Shown one piece after another: positions 1-8,321 of a stretch of DNA of 10,635 nt. This DNA comes from Ignavibacteria bacterium (lineage in GTDB: Bacteria; Bacteroidota; Ignavibacteria; Ignavibacteriales; Melioribacteraceae). The stretch lies in NCBI GenBank assembly GCA_003233295.1, contig QILJ01000502.1, positions 1 through 10,635 on the forward strand, read 5' to 3'. The position numbers and the translations under genes were made by a program. The number at the start of each line of letters is the position of its first letter. Position 1 is the first letter of the stretch. The notes beneath the pieces are model-generated. The model was not told where the DNA came from. It worked only from the letters and a program-made list of their open reading frames with translations, and ran no database searches.

Positions 1-390
1 TTGGTCAATCTCTTTTTGCTGGATTTTAATTTTATCAACAACATCAACTTGGATTAATTTTTCGCGCATGAATTGTTCTTTCATCCCCTGCAGACGAGCG
101 CTATATATTTTATTTTGGGAAAAAATATTTTTGTCAGTTTCCATTGCATAAAGGTGCTCTGCAATTAAAGAATTGAGGATCACTCTTTTATCATACATTT
201 TATTATTATCACAATAAGGAGGACGAACATTATATTCACTTCTCTTTATTATATCGTTTACAAATATTGTATCTTTAGCAATAATAGCCACAATATATTT
301 CGGATCAACTTTTTTCTTTTCCTTCTTACCGCATGAAAAAACTAATAAAGTGATAAAAATTAGAAATAATATGAATTTTATTGTTTTCAT
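1..390 (-). CDS. Lipoprotein with SurA/PpiC-type N-terminal region, 3' end beyond window
   Basis: The reading frame runs without a stop from ATG at 390 to the window edge (130 codons seen). Residues 4-19 form a hydrophobic signal helix, followed by a lipobox V-F-S-C with Cys20 as the likely lipidated residue, then a Lys-rich stretch (KKEKKK), so export and lipid anchoring are well supported. After it comes a segment in the style of SurA/PpiC-type chaperones: a short beta-like stretch (IAKDTIFVNDI), then charged helices with 'VILNSLIAEHLYAMETDK', as in the N-terminal helices where such proteins start 'lld.lI...ll..eA'. I infer a periplasmic peptidyl-prolyl isomerase-like folding factor; the catalytic parvulin domain, if present, would lie beyond the window. 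No clear Shine-Dalgarno sequence precedes the ATG. The gene is separated by about 260 bases from the SemiSWEET gene and need not belong to that transcript. Confidence 0.75.
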   Translation of the reverse strand, partial: MKTIKFILFLIFITLLVFSCGKKEKKKVDPKYIVAIIAKDTIFVNDIIKRSEYNVRPPYCDNNKMYDKRVILNSLIAEHLYAMETDKNIFSQNKIYSARLQGMKEQFMREKLIQVDVVDKIKIQQKEIDQ

Positions 391-649
391 TGCTGCAAAA
401 ATATTTTTTTTAATTATTATTCGATGCTAAGATACTGAAAATTCATAATGAAAAATTTTAGTGCTCGATTACATATTGTGGTAAAGCCGCAAGTGAAAAG
501 GCAAATGTGAAATGTGAAAAAAAAGTTCAATATTTCATACTTTTATTTTGACGTTTGACATTTCACGTTTGTTTACCAAAAATATAGTTTGTTATAAAAT
601 ATCTTTTAAAACACGAATTTGACAATCAATACTATAGACATAAAACTTT
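391..649. other. Intergenic region, AT-rich, with heptamer inverted repeat
   Basis: There is no coding frame of note on either strand. The only structure is the inverted heptamer repeat listed separately (502-571) and a run of eight A at 517-524 between its arms. I looked for a promoter for the downstream lipoprotein gene and for a hairpin-plus-T-run terminator after the SemiSWEET gene, and saw none that is convincing. Confidence 0.6.
502..571. repeat. Imperfect inverted repeat built from heptamer units
   Basis: The left arm (502-519) and right arm (554-571) are 18 bases each and pair with two mismatches across a 34-base loop. Each arm is made of short tandem units. ATGTGAA occurs twice at 505-518. 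On the other side TTTGACG, TTTGACA, TTTCACG and a partial TTTG run continuously from 547 to 571. A further related unit (AAGTGAAAA) lies just outside at 491-499. It could fold in RNA or be a dispersed intergenic repeat. It is not followed by a T-run in the minus direction, so a classical terminator is unlikely. Confidence 0.6.
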
Positions 650-904
650 TCAGCCGTATTTAACTTTATAAATTAGGATCGTTAATCCCATTGGGAAAAG
701 AAATACTTGAGATAATATTATTGCCGTATCTGACGAAAGCAAACCATAGGTTAACCATAAAGAATTACTTAAAGATATCAGAATAAATGACGACAATGAA
801 AGACCTTTAGTATCTTTTGTTCTAACTGTCATTATCACTTGGGGTAAGAAAATAACTGCCGCCATCGCGGCGGCTGCAAAACCTATTATATCAACAATAT
901 TCAT
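650..904 (-). CDS. SemiSWEET-type (PQ-loop) small sugar transporter
   Basis: An 84-residue membrane protein, the usual size of bacterial SemiSWEETs, which are three-helix half-transporters that work as dimers and move sugars by facilitated diffusion. Three hydrophobic helices are visible, at about residues 4-25, 37-56 and 59-79. Pro21-Gln22 is the family's PQ hinge motif in helix 1, followed by the typical 'TVRTKDTKGLS' cytoplasmic turn. Trp50 in 'SLWLTYG' matches the conserved substrate-stacking Trp. At residue 66, where family members normally carry Asn for substrate binding, this protein has Gln. The start is ATG at 904 without a clear Shine-Dalgarno sequence. It lies 59 bases downstream of the PorV-like gene with no visible terminator between, so co-transcription with the receptor operon is plausible. 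Substrate is unknown. Confidence 0.88.
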   Translation of the reverse strand: MNIVDIIGFAAAAMAAVIFLPQVIMTVRTKDTKGLSLSSFILISLSNSLWLTYGLLSSDTAIILSQVFLFPMGLTILIYKVKYG

Positions 905-963
905 TTGTATAAACTATTAAATTTTCTTCAAAATTGGTAGATAACTCTTCTAAATCCGATTGA

Positions 964-2055
964 CTAAAATAGTAAAGAAATCGTAAAATTATTTGTATTT
1001 CCCAGATCATTCATTTGAGAGAATGCATAATCGAATTTAAATTTGGTTGCCGAAAAATCAACTAGTAATCCAACTCCTAAAGTTAAACCTTGAGTATTAT
1101 CCTTAACGAATAAAGTTTTATATCCCCCTCTTAAATCCAGTCGGAATGAATCCCATAACGAAAGCTGGTATTGCGCACCTGCGTTCACATACTCACTAAA
1201 GTTGTTCGGATGAACAGCATCGGCGGCTAATGTGAAACGATTGGTATCATTCTTAAATATATCATAAGCTAAACCGATTCTGAATGTAACAGGCAGGTTA
1301 TATTCTCCCATTCTATAATCGGCAGGTACCCTTGAATTATTTCCGCTATTAACCAGATCAGGATCAACAGCAATAAATGTGTCATCTCCTTCTAATTTCA
1401 TCTTACCGCCGTAATTTGAAATTGACATTCCAATTTGGATCCCGTCAATATCGCCATTCTCTCTTTCAAAGAACGGGGTTACTACATACACACCCAGATC
1501 CACAGCCAGTGCGGAAGCATTCATAGTTGAAATATTCTGCGAAATGTATTTGCCTGTAAAGCCGAATGAAAAGAAGTCTGTTACTTTTCTTGCATAAGTG
1601 AATTGTATAGCAAGGTCGGATGCACTGAAAGTTACACCGGTACCTTCTTGATAGAGCATAGTAGTTTCTTCCATGTTACCCGAGTTTAGCATTGTAATAC
1701 TAACACCAAATACACCTACACCTTCAACCGGCATTACAACACCGCCGTAATTGAATGAAATACCGGCAATCCATGGCTGGTACATGAACATTGCTTCAAT
1801 ATTTTCCAAATATGCTGCTCTGGCAGGATTCCAATACAAAGCGCTAACATCCTCAGCAATTGCCGTATAAGCACCGCCCATACCAATTCCAGCGCTACCT
1901 ACACCAATTTCCAAAAAACTGGCTGCAGTTGTACCTACTTTTACCGGCTGCGAATGTAGATTGTTAATCTGAAAAAATAATACTAAAATAATTAACCAAA
2001 GTAATCGATTTGGATATTTCATAGTATGTAAATTGTAATTAACTTTATTTAACAT
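964..2055 (-). CDS. PorV/PorQ-family outer-membrane beta-barrel protein
   Basis: A 363-residue FadL-like barrel. Residues about 53-81 carry the family signature in near-textbook form: 'GIGMGGAYTAIAEDVSALYWNP'. The rest alternates amphipathic strands, and the chain ends in '...FTISLLF', a C-terminal aromatic typical of BAM-inserted barrels. PorV of the type IX secretion system (T9SS) is the best-studied member; it shuttles secreted cargo with C-terminal sorting domains to the attachment complex. Most family members are less well defined. The signal peptide is hydrophobic residues 19-30 with cleavage near His34-Ser35-Gln36. Two starts are possible. ATG at 2055 has a GGTGAT ribosome-binding-like site 5 bases upstream. 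ATG at 2022 gives a shorter, more ordinary signal peptide (MKYPNRLLWL...) but has no such site. It lies 34 bases after the large secreted protein, whose C-terminal domain may be its client. Confidence 0.87.
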   Translation of the reverse strand: MLNKVNYNLHTMKYPNRLLWLIILVLFFQINNLHSQPVKVGTTAASFLEIGVGSAGIGMGGAYTAIAEDVSALYWNPARAAYLENIEAMFMYQPWIAGISFNYGGVVMPVEGVGVFGVSITMLNSGNMEETTMLYQEGTGVTFSASDLAIQFTYARKVTDFFSFGFTGKYISQNISTMNASALAVDLGVYVVTPFFERENGDIDGIQIGMSISNYGGKMKLEGDDTFIAVDPDLVNSGNNSRVPADYRMGEYNLPVTFRIGLAYDIFKNDTNRFTLAADAVHPNNFSEYVNAGAQYQLSLWDSFRLDLRGGYKTLFVKDNTQGLTLGVGLLVDFSATKFKFDYAFSQMNDLGNTNNFTISLLF

Positions 2056-2060
2056 TTTAT

Positions 2061-2066
2061 ATCACC
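2061..2066 (-). promoter_or_regulatory. Candidate ribosome binding site GGTGAT for the PorV-like gene
   Basis: GGTGAT lies 5 bases before the ATG at 2055 and matches the 3' part of the extended anti-Shine-Dalgarno complement (AGGAGGTGATC). It favours the 2055 start over the ATG at 2022, which has only AT-rich sequence before it. Confidence 0.45.
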
Positions 2067-2089
2067 ATTTGGCTTATAATAATTCAATT

Positions 2090-5000
2090 TTATTTAATTA
2101 CGGCAAATTTCCCGATTTTTTCTCCAATTCCCGGAGATTCAACTTTATATATATAAAGCCCATACGCAATTTCAAGACCTTCCTTAGACTGCATATCCCA
2201 AATAACCTTTCCGTCAGATGGAGGATTATCAACTTGTATCTGCTGAACAACGTACCCGTTCAAACTAAATATTGTAATAGTACTTTTAGCGGGAATATGA
2301 GTAAACATTAATCTTCGTCTCTGATGCAATCCTTCCCTAACATAAGGCTCCATTAAATTAGTACCTCTATACGGATTAGGAACAACTTTGATCAAATCCA
2401 TATTTACTGCGGTAGGATCGAAATCTACCGATTCGGTAATTTTAAATTTATATGTATCTGTTGCCCTGAAAGGTCTGTTTGTTTTTATGTGGAAAACATC
2501 ACCAGGCTGAGGCCACTTATCGAGGAAGTGTAAATTATAGGCATAAATACAAAAATCAAGGTCGGCAAAATCTCCCCAATCAATACGTTTTTTAAAGTCA
2601 TACTCACCGATAATTAAATAGTCGGAAAATGGATCATTTGGATGCCAGTCAAAAATCCCGTTCTTATTAGCATCCACAATTGATATTGCTGCAGTGTCGG
2701 GAACAAGTACAGAATCAGCACCATTCCACTCTTTATGGAAATAGTTATGATTCAAAGCATAAAACGTTATTGGTTGCCCGGGAAGTAGATTCATTCCAGG
2801 GACCCGACCAAATCTCTGCAGAGTTGCCGTGTAATTCGTATCCTTTGTGAAATGGATTGAATAATCCCACGGAACTTGCGGCAAAGTTGATACTGTTTTA
2901 TAATCGCCTTCAGGCGTCTGCGATTCTTCCACGTAAGTAGTAATATCGGTTTGAGCATCCTCCCAGAAATATTTCTGCATTGTAGGAACACTCGGATTAT
3001 CAATTCCTAACACAAGCCCATCAAATCTTTCGGTATTATATTTGTCCTTAGCATATCTAATGTACATTGTATAAGCAGTATCTGTTAAACTTGAGTCAAG
3101 TGTAGTATTGAACGCCCATAAGGTATCGTTAAATATCTCAAATATCTTATCATCGGATAAGCCTGATTCAGCAGCTTTGTCGGGATCGTATCCCTCTCTT
3201 CTTTCACTGAATTTAACTGTGTATTTAGTGCCTTGAACGATCTTACCTTCGTCAACTCGTTTAACAGCAATACTGCCGGTACCTTCTTTGCGCACCCAGT
3301 TAGAATCAACATAACTATCGACATAACCGTTGGCAAATGCATGGGGAACTACTACAGCACAGTTCCTGTCAACAAATGTTACTTCGTCAGACTCATTTAA
3401 TGTTATTGTTGCAGTATTTTCGGAAGGAGCCAGCCCAACCGAATCCATTCCGAAATCGTATGAAACTACAGCATAATAATAAGTTCTTCCGTTCATTACA
3501 TTTCTATCAATATAAATATGTTCTAGCCCGGAATCTTTACCCAGATAGTATGATACACCATTATATATGCTCCAGTCAGCAAAGCCTTTAATTCCGTCAA
3601 TTAAATCAAATTGTGCTACCGGTTTTAAGAATATCTCCGTACCGAAACCATCCGTAATCGCTCTTGCATCTTCGAAATAAGGTTCAGTAGATTTAATTAC
3701 TTTATAACCCTCAAAGTCTTTAATATAATTAAAAAAAGGTTCTTTAGACTTTTCTGATGCTTCATCCCAAAGTAAAGTAACCTTACCGTCTCCTGCAATA
3801 GCGGTAAGTTTTGGTTTTGCAGGAGGTTTTGCGAATCTATAATTCGAGTTATAAATTCTTTGTACTGTTTTCTTCAAAACAAATAATAATGGAGCTTCAA
3901 AATTAGGTTCTTGAAATGGTTTATCCCACGTATGCAGTTCTGCAATCGAGAATCTTTCTTTTCTCCAGCTGTTAACCGGAATTGGACCGGAAGCAAATAA
4001 CTCAATCGGATTTATCTTACCGTCCAGAAGGTATGGATTGAATTCACCTTTGGAGGTTAAATTCCAGAACATCTCATCAAACTGGAATTCTCTATCTTTA
4101 CTCGGATCGTTACCTTTGTAAATATTTCTATCCCAAGCTTGGAATGAAGTTAAACCTATTTGATCCGATTCATCTTTATCTGTTTTATTATAATTCGGTT
4201 CACCATTATCCGGCCTGCTATTAGCTTCCGTACCATCAGGATCCGGACCGTAATAATTAGGATCATCAGGACCTACACCGTCTGAACCGACATCATCCCT
4301 TATTAAATCTGTTGACGGATCAAAATCTCCGCCGCTGCTGTCAGCATCTAACCACGGACGCCAGTTTTGATTTTCATCGCCAACCCAATGCGGCTTCGGT
4401 TCCTGCGGGAAATAGAATTCTTTAAATTTAGTAACATTGCTTATCCCTTCCATCGGATCGTCCGTCCATCTTTCGGCATCACCTAAAGGAACTCTGCTCT
4501 CATCGGTTAATCCGTCATCGTCATTATCTATTCCGTCAGTTTTGATACCAGGACTTTCAAGAAATGCAAAAGCCATAATTCCAAGAGGTCTTCCACCAGC
4601 ACCGACACCATTTTGATCAAATATCCAGCACATGTTCAAAGTTTTGTCCATTGTGCTCCAGTCGTCACCGATACCTGAATCGATATAAAACGACATGATT
4701 ATTTTATCAAAATCATAGTCGGAGATGTTTGCAATATCATAGTGAACGAATACAGCATCTTGAGCCTGAGGATGCGCCCACTGAAATAGACGGGCTCCAA
4801 TCCTGAATCCAAGACCTCCCCATCGATATTTACCGCCGGGAAGCATCTTCCCAGGTCGCGGATAAAAAGGAGGTAAAGAAGACTGTTCCTGCTGAAACTC
4901 AAGATCCCAAGAATCGTTTGTTACATAGTAGGCTTCCAGATCGGCATTGGTTTTTCCTCTGCCGAAATATCCGTTCCATTCTGTTACACCTGCAGAATCA

Positions 5001-5545
5001 ACAAAGTCCGGCTCGTCCGCCCACCCGCCTATCGGCCAAGAATTATCATCATTACTGATCGCAGGTTTATCTTGATCCAAATTAAGATATCCAACAACAG
5101 GATAAAAACCCCAGTTAAAAGCGCCGCTCGGATCAACATCCATATCCTCACGAAAATAAGTCTGACAGAAATAGAGTGTTCCTTCACCTTTGCTTGTATC
5201 TGGCGCTACACCTGGCGGTAAAGGAACTCCATCAGGAGTTACATTAAGTTTAGATTGAACAATAACCGCAAGACCGTCATTCATATTGATACCGGAACCT
5301 TTCGGCCAAATTGAACTAAGCGGATCGGGAAAATTTCCGAGCATGCCATCATTAAAGAATTTTAACCAAACCCTGTTACCGTCCATGTACCACCATCTGC
5401 GCGCTGTAGTTTCAGCTGAGGGATCATCCGGAATTTTTTCCGGTCCTATTAATGGTACGCCTTGAGCAGAAATTTCGCTTACTGCTATAAGAGAAAATAT
5501 GACTGCAAAAAGAATATTTTTAAGTATAATGCTATTCTTACTCAT
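2090..5545 (-). CDS. Large secreted multidomain protein with FN3 and T9SS-like C-terminal sorting domain
   Basis: An 1151-residue exported protein. Residues 1-28 are a signal peptide ending S-A-Q, with no lipobox Cys. Residues about 30-330 and 470-570 are a Trp/Tyr/Gly-rich body I cannot name. Residues 336-349 (DGIDNDDDGLTDE) resemble a thrombospondin-type-3 calcium loop. About 395-465 is an Asp/Asn/Pro/Gly-rich stretch with repeated 'DPD', 'PDD' and 'DKDESD' motifs. About 574-712 looks like a fibronectin type III domain (KPKLTAIAGDGKVTLLW ... YYYAVVSYDF). Residues 958-967 (DANKNGIFDW) form a dockerin/EF-hand-like loop. About 1054-1151 is a terminal domain with VVPNPYRG at its start, 'TITIFSLNGYVVQQI' in the middle and 'GLYIYKVES...GKFAVIK' at the end, the layout of T9SS type A sorting domains. 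It starts 15 bases after the TonB receptor stop, with AGGT upstream of the ATG. I infer surface display next to the receptor, possibly in a SusD-like capture role. No enzyme motif was recognised. Confidence 0.85.
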   Translation of the reverse strand: MSKNSIILKNILFAVIFSLIAVSEISAQGVPLIGPEKIPDDPSAETTARRWWYMDGNRVWLKFFNDGMLGNFPDPLSSIWPKGSGINMNDGLAVIVQSKLNVTPDGVPLPPGVAPDTSKGEGTLYFCQTYFREDMDVDPSGAFNWGFYPVVGYLNLDQDKPAISNDDNSWPIGGWADEPDFVDSAGVTEWNGYFGRGKTNADLEAYYVTNDSWDLEFQQEQSSLPPFYPRPGKMLPGGKYRWGGLGFRIGARLFQWAHPQAQDAVFVHYDIANISDYDFDKIIMSFYIDSGIGDDWSTMDKTLNMCWIFDQNGVGAGGRPLGIMAFAFLESPGIKTDGIDNDDDGLTDESRVPLGDAERWTDDPMEGISNVTKFKEFYFPQEPKPHWVGDENQNWRPWLDADSSGGDFDPSTDLIRDDVGSDGVGPDDPNYYGPDPDGTEANSRPDNGEPNYNKTDKDESDQIGLTSFQAWDRNIYKGNDPSKDREFQFDEMFWNLTSKGEFNPYLLDGKINPIELFASGPIPVNSWRKERFSIAELHTWDKPFQEPNFEAPLLFVLKKTVQRIYNSNYRFAKPPAKPKLTAIAGDGKVTLLWDEASEKSKEPFFNYIKDFEGYKVIKSTEPYFEDARAITDGFGTEIFLKPVAQFDLIDGIKGFADWSIYNGVSYYLGKDSGLEHIYIDRNVMNGRTYYYAVVSYDFGMDSVGLAPSENTATITLNESDEVTFVDRNCAVVVPHAFANGYVDSYVDSNWVRKEGTGSIAVKRVDEGKIVQGTKYTVKFSERREGYDPDKAAESGLSDDKIFEIFNDTLWAFNTTLDSSLTDTAYTMYIRYAKDKYNTERFDGLVLGIDNPSVPTMQKYFWEDAQTDITTYVEESQTPEGDYKTVSTLPQVPWDYSIHFTKDTNYTATLQRFGRVPGMNLLPGQPITFYALNHNYFHKEWNGADSVLVPDTAAISIVDANKNGIFDWHPNDPFSDYLIIGEYDFKKRIDWGDFADLDFCIYAYNLHFLDKWPQPGDVFHIKTNRPFRATDTYKFKITESVDFDPTAVNMDLIKVVPNPYRGTNLMEPYVREGLHQRRRLMFTHIPAKSTITIFSLNGYVVQQIQVDNPPSDGKVIWDMQSKEGLEIAYGLYIYKVESPGIGEKIGKFAVIK

Positions 5546-5560
5546 GATTACCTAACCATT

Positions 5561-8260
5561 TTAAAAAATTAAACTAAGTTCTAATTTGATAGATCTAGGA
5601 GCGCTATAATAATTTGGTCTGCTGTAATAATCGTATATAGTAGTAAATGTAGAAACATAATCTTTTTTATAACGCTCAATATCAGTTGTTGAATTGGCAG
5701 TACCGCTATCGTTATAAATTTGAATTTCGTTACGAATATCAAATAGATTATATATGTAAAGACCAACTCTAAAATCCATTGACCATGCATCTAGGAAATC
5801 AAAGTCGTAGTACCCCTTAAGATCAGCATAAAATGTTGCAGGTTTTGTCCACCCGTTTTCGGGGATGAGTACCAGTGCCAAACTGCTTTCTATAGGAGGT
5901 GAATATGTAAACCTTGTTCCCGAACCATACCGACCCGTTAGCGAAAGTCCCCAATTTATTTCATTATAGCCAATTAAAAAATTTACGGTGTGTCTCTGGT
6001 CCCAATCCAATGGAACAAATGTAGTAACAGGATCAACACTTTCCGCTGCTTTTGTAAAGTTGCTCATAGGCTGACTCGCATTTCCTTCGGCATACTGCAA
6101 CGTGTAGTTAATATTAAAATTAAGTGCGCCTAATCCATAATTGAATTCTGCAGTTAATCCTCTAGCGCTGGCATAATCCAAATTAGTATAATATCCATAT
6201 ATAACCGCATCGTAAGTTTCAATTGGAACAACAGTTTCCAGGTTATAAATGTCATTATAAAATAGAGTTGTTTTGAACAATAATTCTTCCGTTACTTTTA
6301 ACTGAAGTCCTAATTCATATTTAACAGTCTTTTCCGCTTTAATATTAGGATTACCGATAACAGAGCTATAATTTGTTGTTGTAATTTCATAATTCGGATT
6401 TGTAAACATATGATTATAGTTAGGAATTTGGAAAAAATGCCCGTAACTAAAATGAAGAGCTGCGGCATCACCCATTAAGTACGATAAACCTATTCTAGGA
6501 CTGATTTGATATTGCGGGTCGGCATTCATGTACTCTGACTTTCTTTCTGTTATAATTCTGTTTGCCGGGTTTCGCAGATCAGTTGGATAAATTGTATTTG
6601 GGTCAAACCAATCAAATCGAAGTCCGAAATTGATAACAAGATCGTTATACTCAGATTTATCCTGAAGATATGCTGAAAATTCCGTAGGCGATTTAACGAA
6701 TGAATTTGCATAGGTAGTCGTATCATTAGGGATATATGGTTTATAAAATTCAGCTTGTTTGTCAGGATCAAAAACTTCATACCAATTCCTGAGTGAAAAT
6801 TCATTTCGGTCTAAAGTAATATCAACATAATCTAAACCAAATTTCAGCTCATGATGTGTACTTACCTGCCAAACTAAATCATATTTAGCTTCAAGCCTTT
6901 TATCTTTAGTATAAGCAAATCTTTTATCATTACCGCCGGAAGTAAATCCGCCATTGCTGGTATTATATAAATCATTTACATATCGGGAGTTATAAGGGCT
7001 TTTGTAACGGGAATTTTGATAATCATTATCAAAATATAAAAGTTTTAATTCATGGAATGCGCTTGTTCCCATTGTATTAGTAAATGATAAAGTGACGGAA
7101 TTCTTAGTTTTCCAGTACATATTGGTTCTATCGGGAATATATTTATAACTATGGTTATATCCTGTTTGTCCTTCACCATTTTCAAATTGGTATAATAAAC
7201 TTACTTTCAAACCTGTAAAAACCTGCCATGCAATATTTGTCATTAAACTCTGAAATTGACTGGAAGACATAGGCACTTTTGCATCATCACCCGTATGAAT
7301 GTCTATCCATTCTCTTTCAGGTATTGCTGCACCGACAAAAGAATAGTCGGTACTGTTATATCTTCTAATACCGTAGAAAAGTCCATCATCTTTAATTGCA
7401 TTTCCGAAAACAAAAAACGTAAGTTTTTTTGAAAAGATAGGACCGCTCAAACTGAATCTGCCTTCTAAAGAATGAGTAATATCCGAAGGCGTCAATCCCA
7501 CATAATCATGAGTTGTATAATAATTACTAGTATAACCTCGAACCATTCCGTTGAATTTTTCACCACCTTCCTTAGGAGCAGTATTAACAATTCCGCTCAT
7601 TACTTTACCGTACTCAGCGTTAAACGTACCGCTTATAACTTCTATCTCCTGAACTGCATCTCTGTTAAGAGTAATACCAGACTGCAACCCATCAATCAAA
7701 TAGGAAACTTCGCCGCCTCTACCCCCGCGAAAGTGACCGTTGATCACTCCAGGAGTCAATGCTACAGCTTCACCAATACTTTCTATGTTATATGTCTGCA
7801 GTTCCTCTGCAGAGATTGTCTGGATCGAAGAAGTAAGGTCCTTTTTAATAATATCCTTCTTAGCCTGTACAACGACCTCTTGAACAGAAAGAGATGATGA
7901 TGATAGTGTAACATCCAAAGTTGTCGTTCTATTGATAGAAACTTGTATCTGTTCTATCAACTTCGCGGTATAACCCATCATACTTACTTTTAAACTGTAT
8001 GTTCCCGGCGATATATTAAGTATAACATAATTGCCATTAATATCTGCTGCAGCACCGATCGATTGATTGAACGGAACTGCTTTGTTATTCTGCCAGACTT
8101 GTGTAATAAGAACGTTAGCCCCGATAAGAGGTTCACCTGTATCCATATCGGTAATTTTACCTGCAATTTTACCAACGGCAGCGCCAAATATTTGGGTATT
8201 GATAGATAAGGATATGACTAGAATGAGTATTGAACTAAAGTATTTCATACTAAATCTCAT
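5561..8260 (-). CDS. TonB-dependent receptor with N-terminal carboxypeptidase-regulatory-like domain
   Basis: An outer-membrane active transporter of about 899 residues that would import a ligand using TonB/ExbBD energy. In order: signal peptide about 1-27 (hydrophobic 'ILILVISLSI'). Then a CarboxypepD_reg-like beta-sandwich about 31-120 ('GKIAGKITDMDTGEPLIGANV', 'INGNYVILNISPGTYSLKVSMMGY') holding an unusual loop of about 15 residues at 56-70. Then a plug about 130-236 ('VQEVVVQAK', FRGGRGG at 177-183, 'YLIDGL', 'EIEVISGTFNAEYGKVMSGIVN'). The rest is a long barrel ending '...IKLELSLIF'. The frame opens further up at TTG 8272, but I prefer ATG 8260; ATG 8248 (MKYFSS...) is equally good as a signal peptide start. 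No strong Shine-Dalgarno sequence decides this. It is the first gene of the envelope operon, preceded by a promoter-like and operator-like site. The substrate cannot be read from sequence; sugar is a guess from context. Confidence 0.92.
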   Translation of the reverse strand: MRFSMKYFSSILILVISLSINTQIFGAAVGKIAGKITDMDTGEPLIGANVLITQVWQNNKAVPFNQSIGAAADINGNYVILNISPGTYSLKVSMMGYTAKLIEQIQVSINRTTTLDVTLSSSSLSVQEVVVQAKKDIIKKDLTSSIQTISAEELQTYNIESIGEAVALTPGVINGHFRGGRGGEVSYLIDGLQSGITLNRDAVQEIEVISGTFNAEYGKVMSGIVNTAPKEGGEKFNGMVRGYTSNYYTTHDYVGLTPSDITHSLEGRFSLSGPIFSKKLTFFVFGNAIKDDGLFYGIRRYNSTDYSFVGAAIPEREWIDIHTGDDAKVPMSSSQFQSLMTNIAWQVFTGLKVSLLYQFENGEGQTGYNHSYKYIPDRTNMYWKTKNSVTLSFTNTMGTSAFHELKLLYFDNDYQNSRYKSPYNSRYVNDLYNTSNGGFTSGGNDKRFAYTKDKRLEAKYDLVWQVSTHHELKFGLDYVDITLDRNEFSLRNWYEVFDPDKQAEFYKPYIPNDTTTYANSFVKSPTEFSAYLQDKSEYNDLVINFGLRFDWFDPNTIYPTDLRNPANRIITERKSEYMNADPQYQISPRIGLSYLMGDAAALHFSYGHFFQIPNYNHMFTNPNYEITTTNYSSVIGNPNIKAEKTVKYELGLQLKVTEELLFKTTLFYNDIYNLETVVPIETYDAVIYGYYTNLDYASARGLTAEFNYGLGALNFNINYTLQYAEGNASQPMSNFTKAAESVDPVTTFVPLDWDQRHTVNFLIGYNEINWGLSLTGRYGSGTRFTYSPPIESSLALVLIPENGWTKPATFYADLKGYYDFDFLDAWSMDFRVGLYIYNLFDIRNEIQIYNDSGTANSTTDIERYKKDYVSTFTTIYDYYSRPNYYSAPRSIKLELSLIF

Positions 8261-8296
8261 TATATTACTCAAAAATTATAAGAATACTTGTTTTTA

Positions 8297-8310
8297 GACA
8301 AACGTTTGCA
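8297..8310 (-). promoter_or_regulatory. LacI-family-like operator palindrome
   Basis: The minus strand reads TGCAAACGTTTGTC, with a perfect 10-base palindrome CAAACGTTTG at 8299-8308 centred on CG. LacI/GalR-family operators typically have this form (an even palindrome with central CG and AAACGTTT core, often TGCAAACGTTTGCA); the outer two bases of one half do not match here. It lies about 37 bases before the receptor ATG and just downstream of the promoter-like hexamers, a position suited to repression. No regulator gene is in the window. Confidence 0.45.
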
Positions 8311-8321
8311 TCTTTAATTGT

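Noticed and set aside
442..452. Palindrome TTCATAATGAA upstream of the lipoprotein gene
   Set aside because: Five-base arms in very AT-rich DNA are expected by chance and it is not tied to a promoter-like element.
502..571. CRISPR-like array
   Set aside because: The units are seven bases and directly abutting or inverted, without spacers of regular length and without cas genes nearby.
2069..2311. Plus-strand open frame of 80 codons
   Set aside because: It overlaps the conserved C-terminal sorting domain of the large secreted protein on the other strand; it is a shadow frame.
7472..7897. Open frame of 141 codons on the plus strand
   Set aside because: It lies wholly antisense to the plug and early barrel region of the TonB receptor, has no recognisable domain, and its composition follows from the opposite coding strand.
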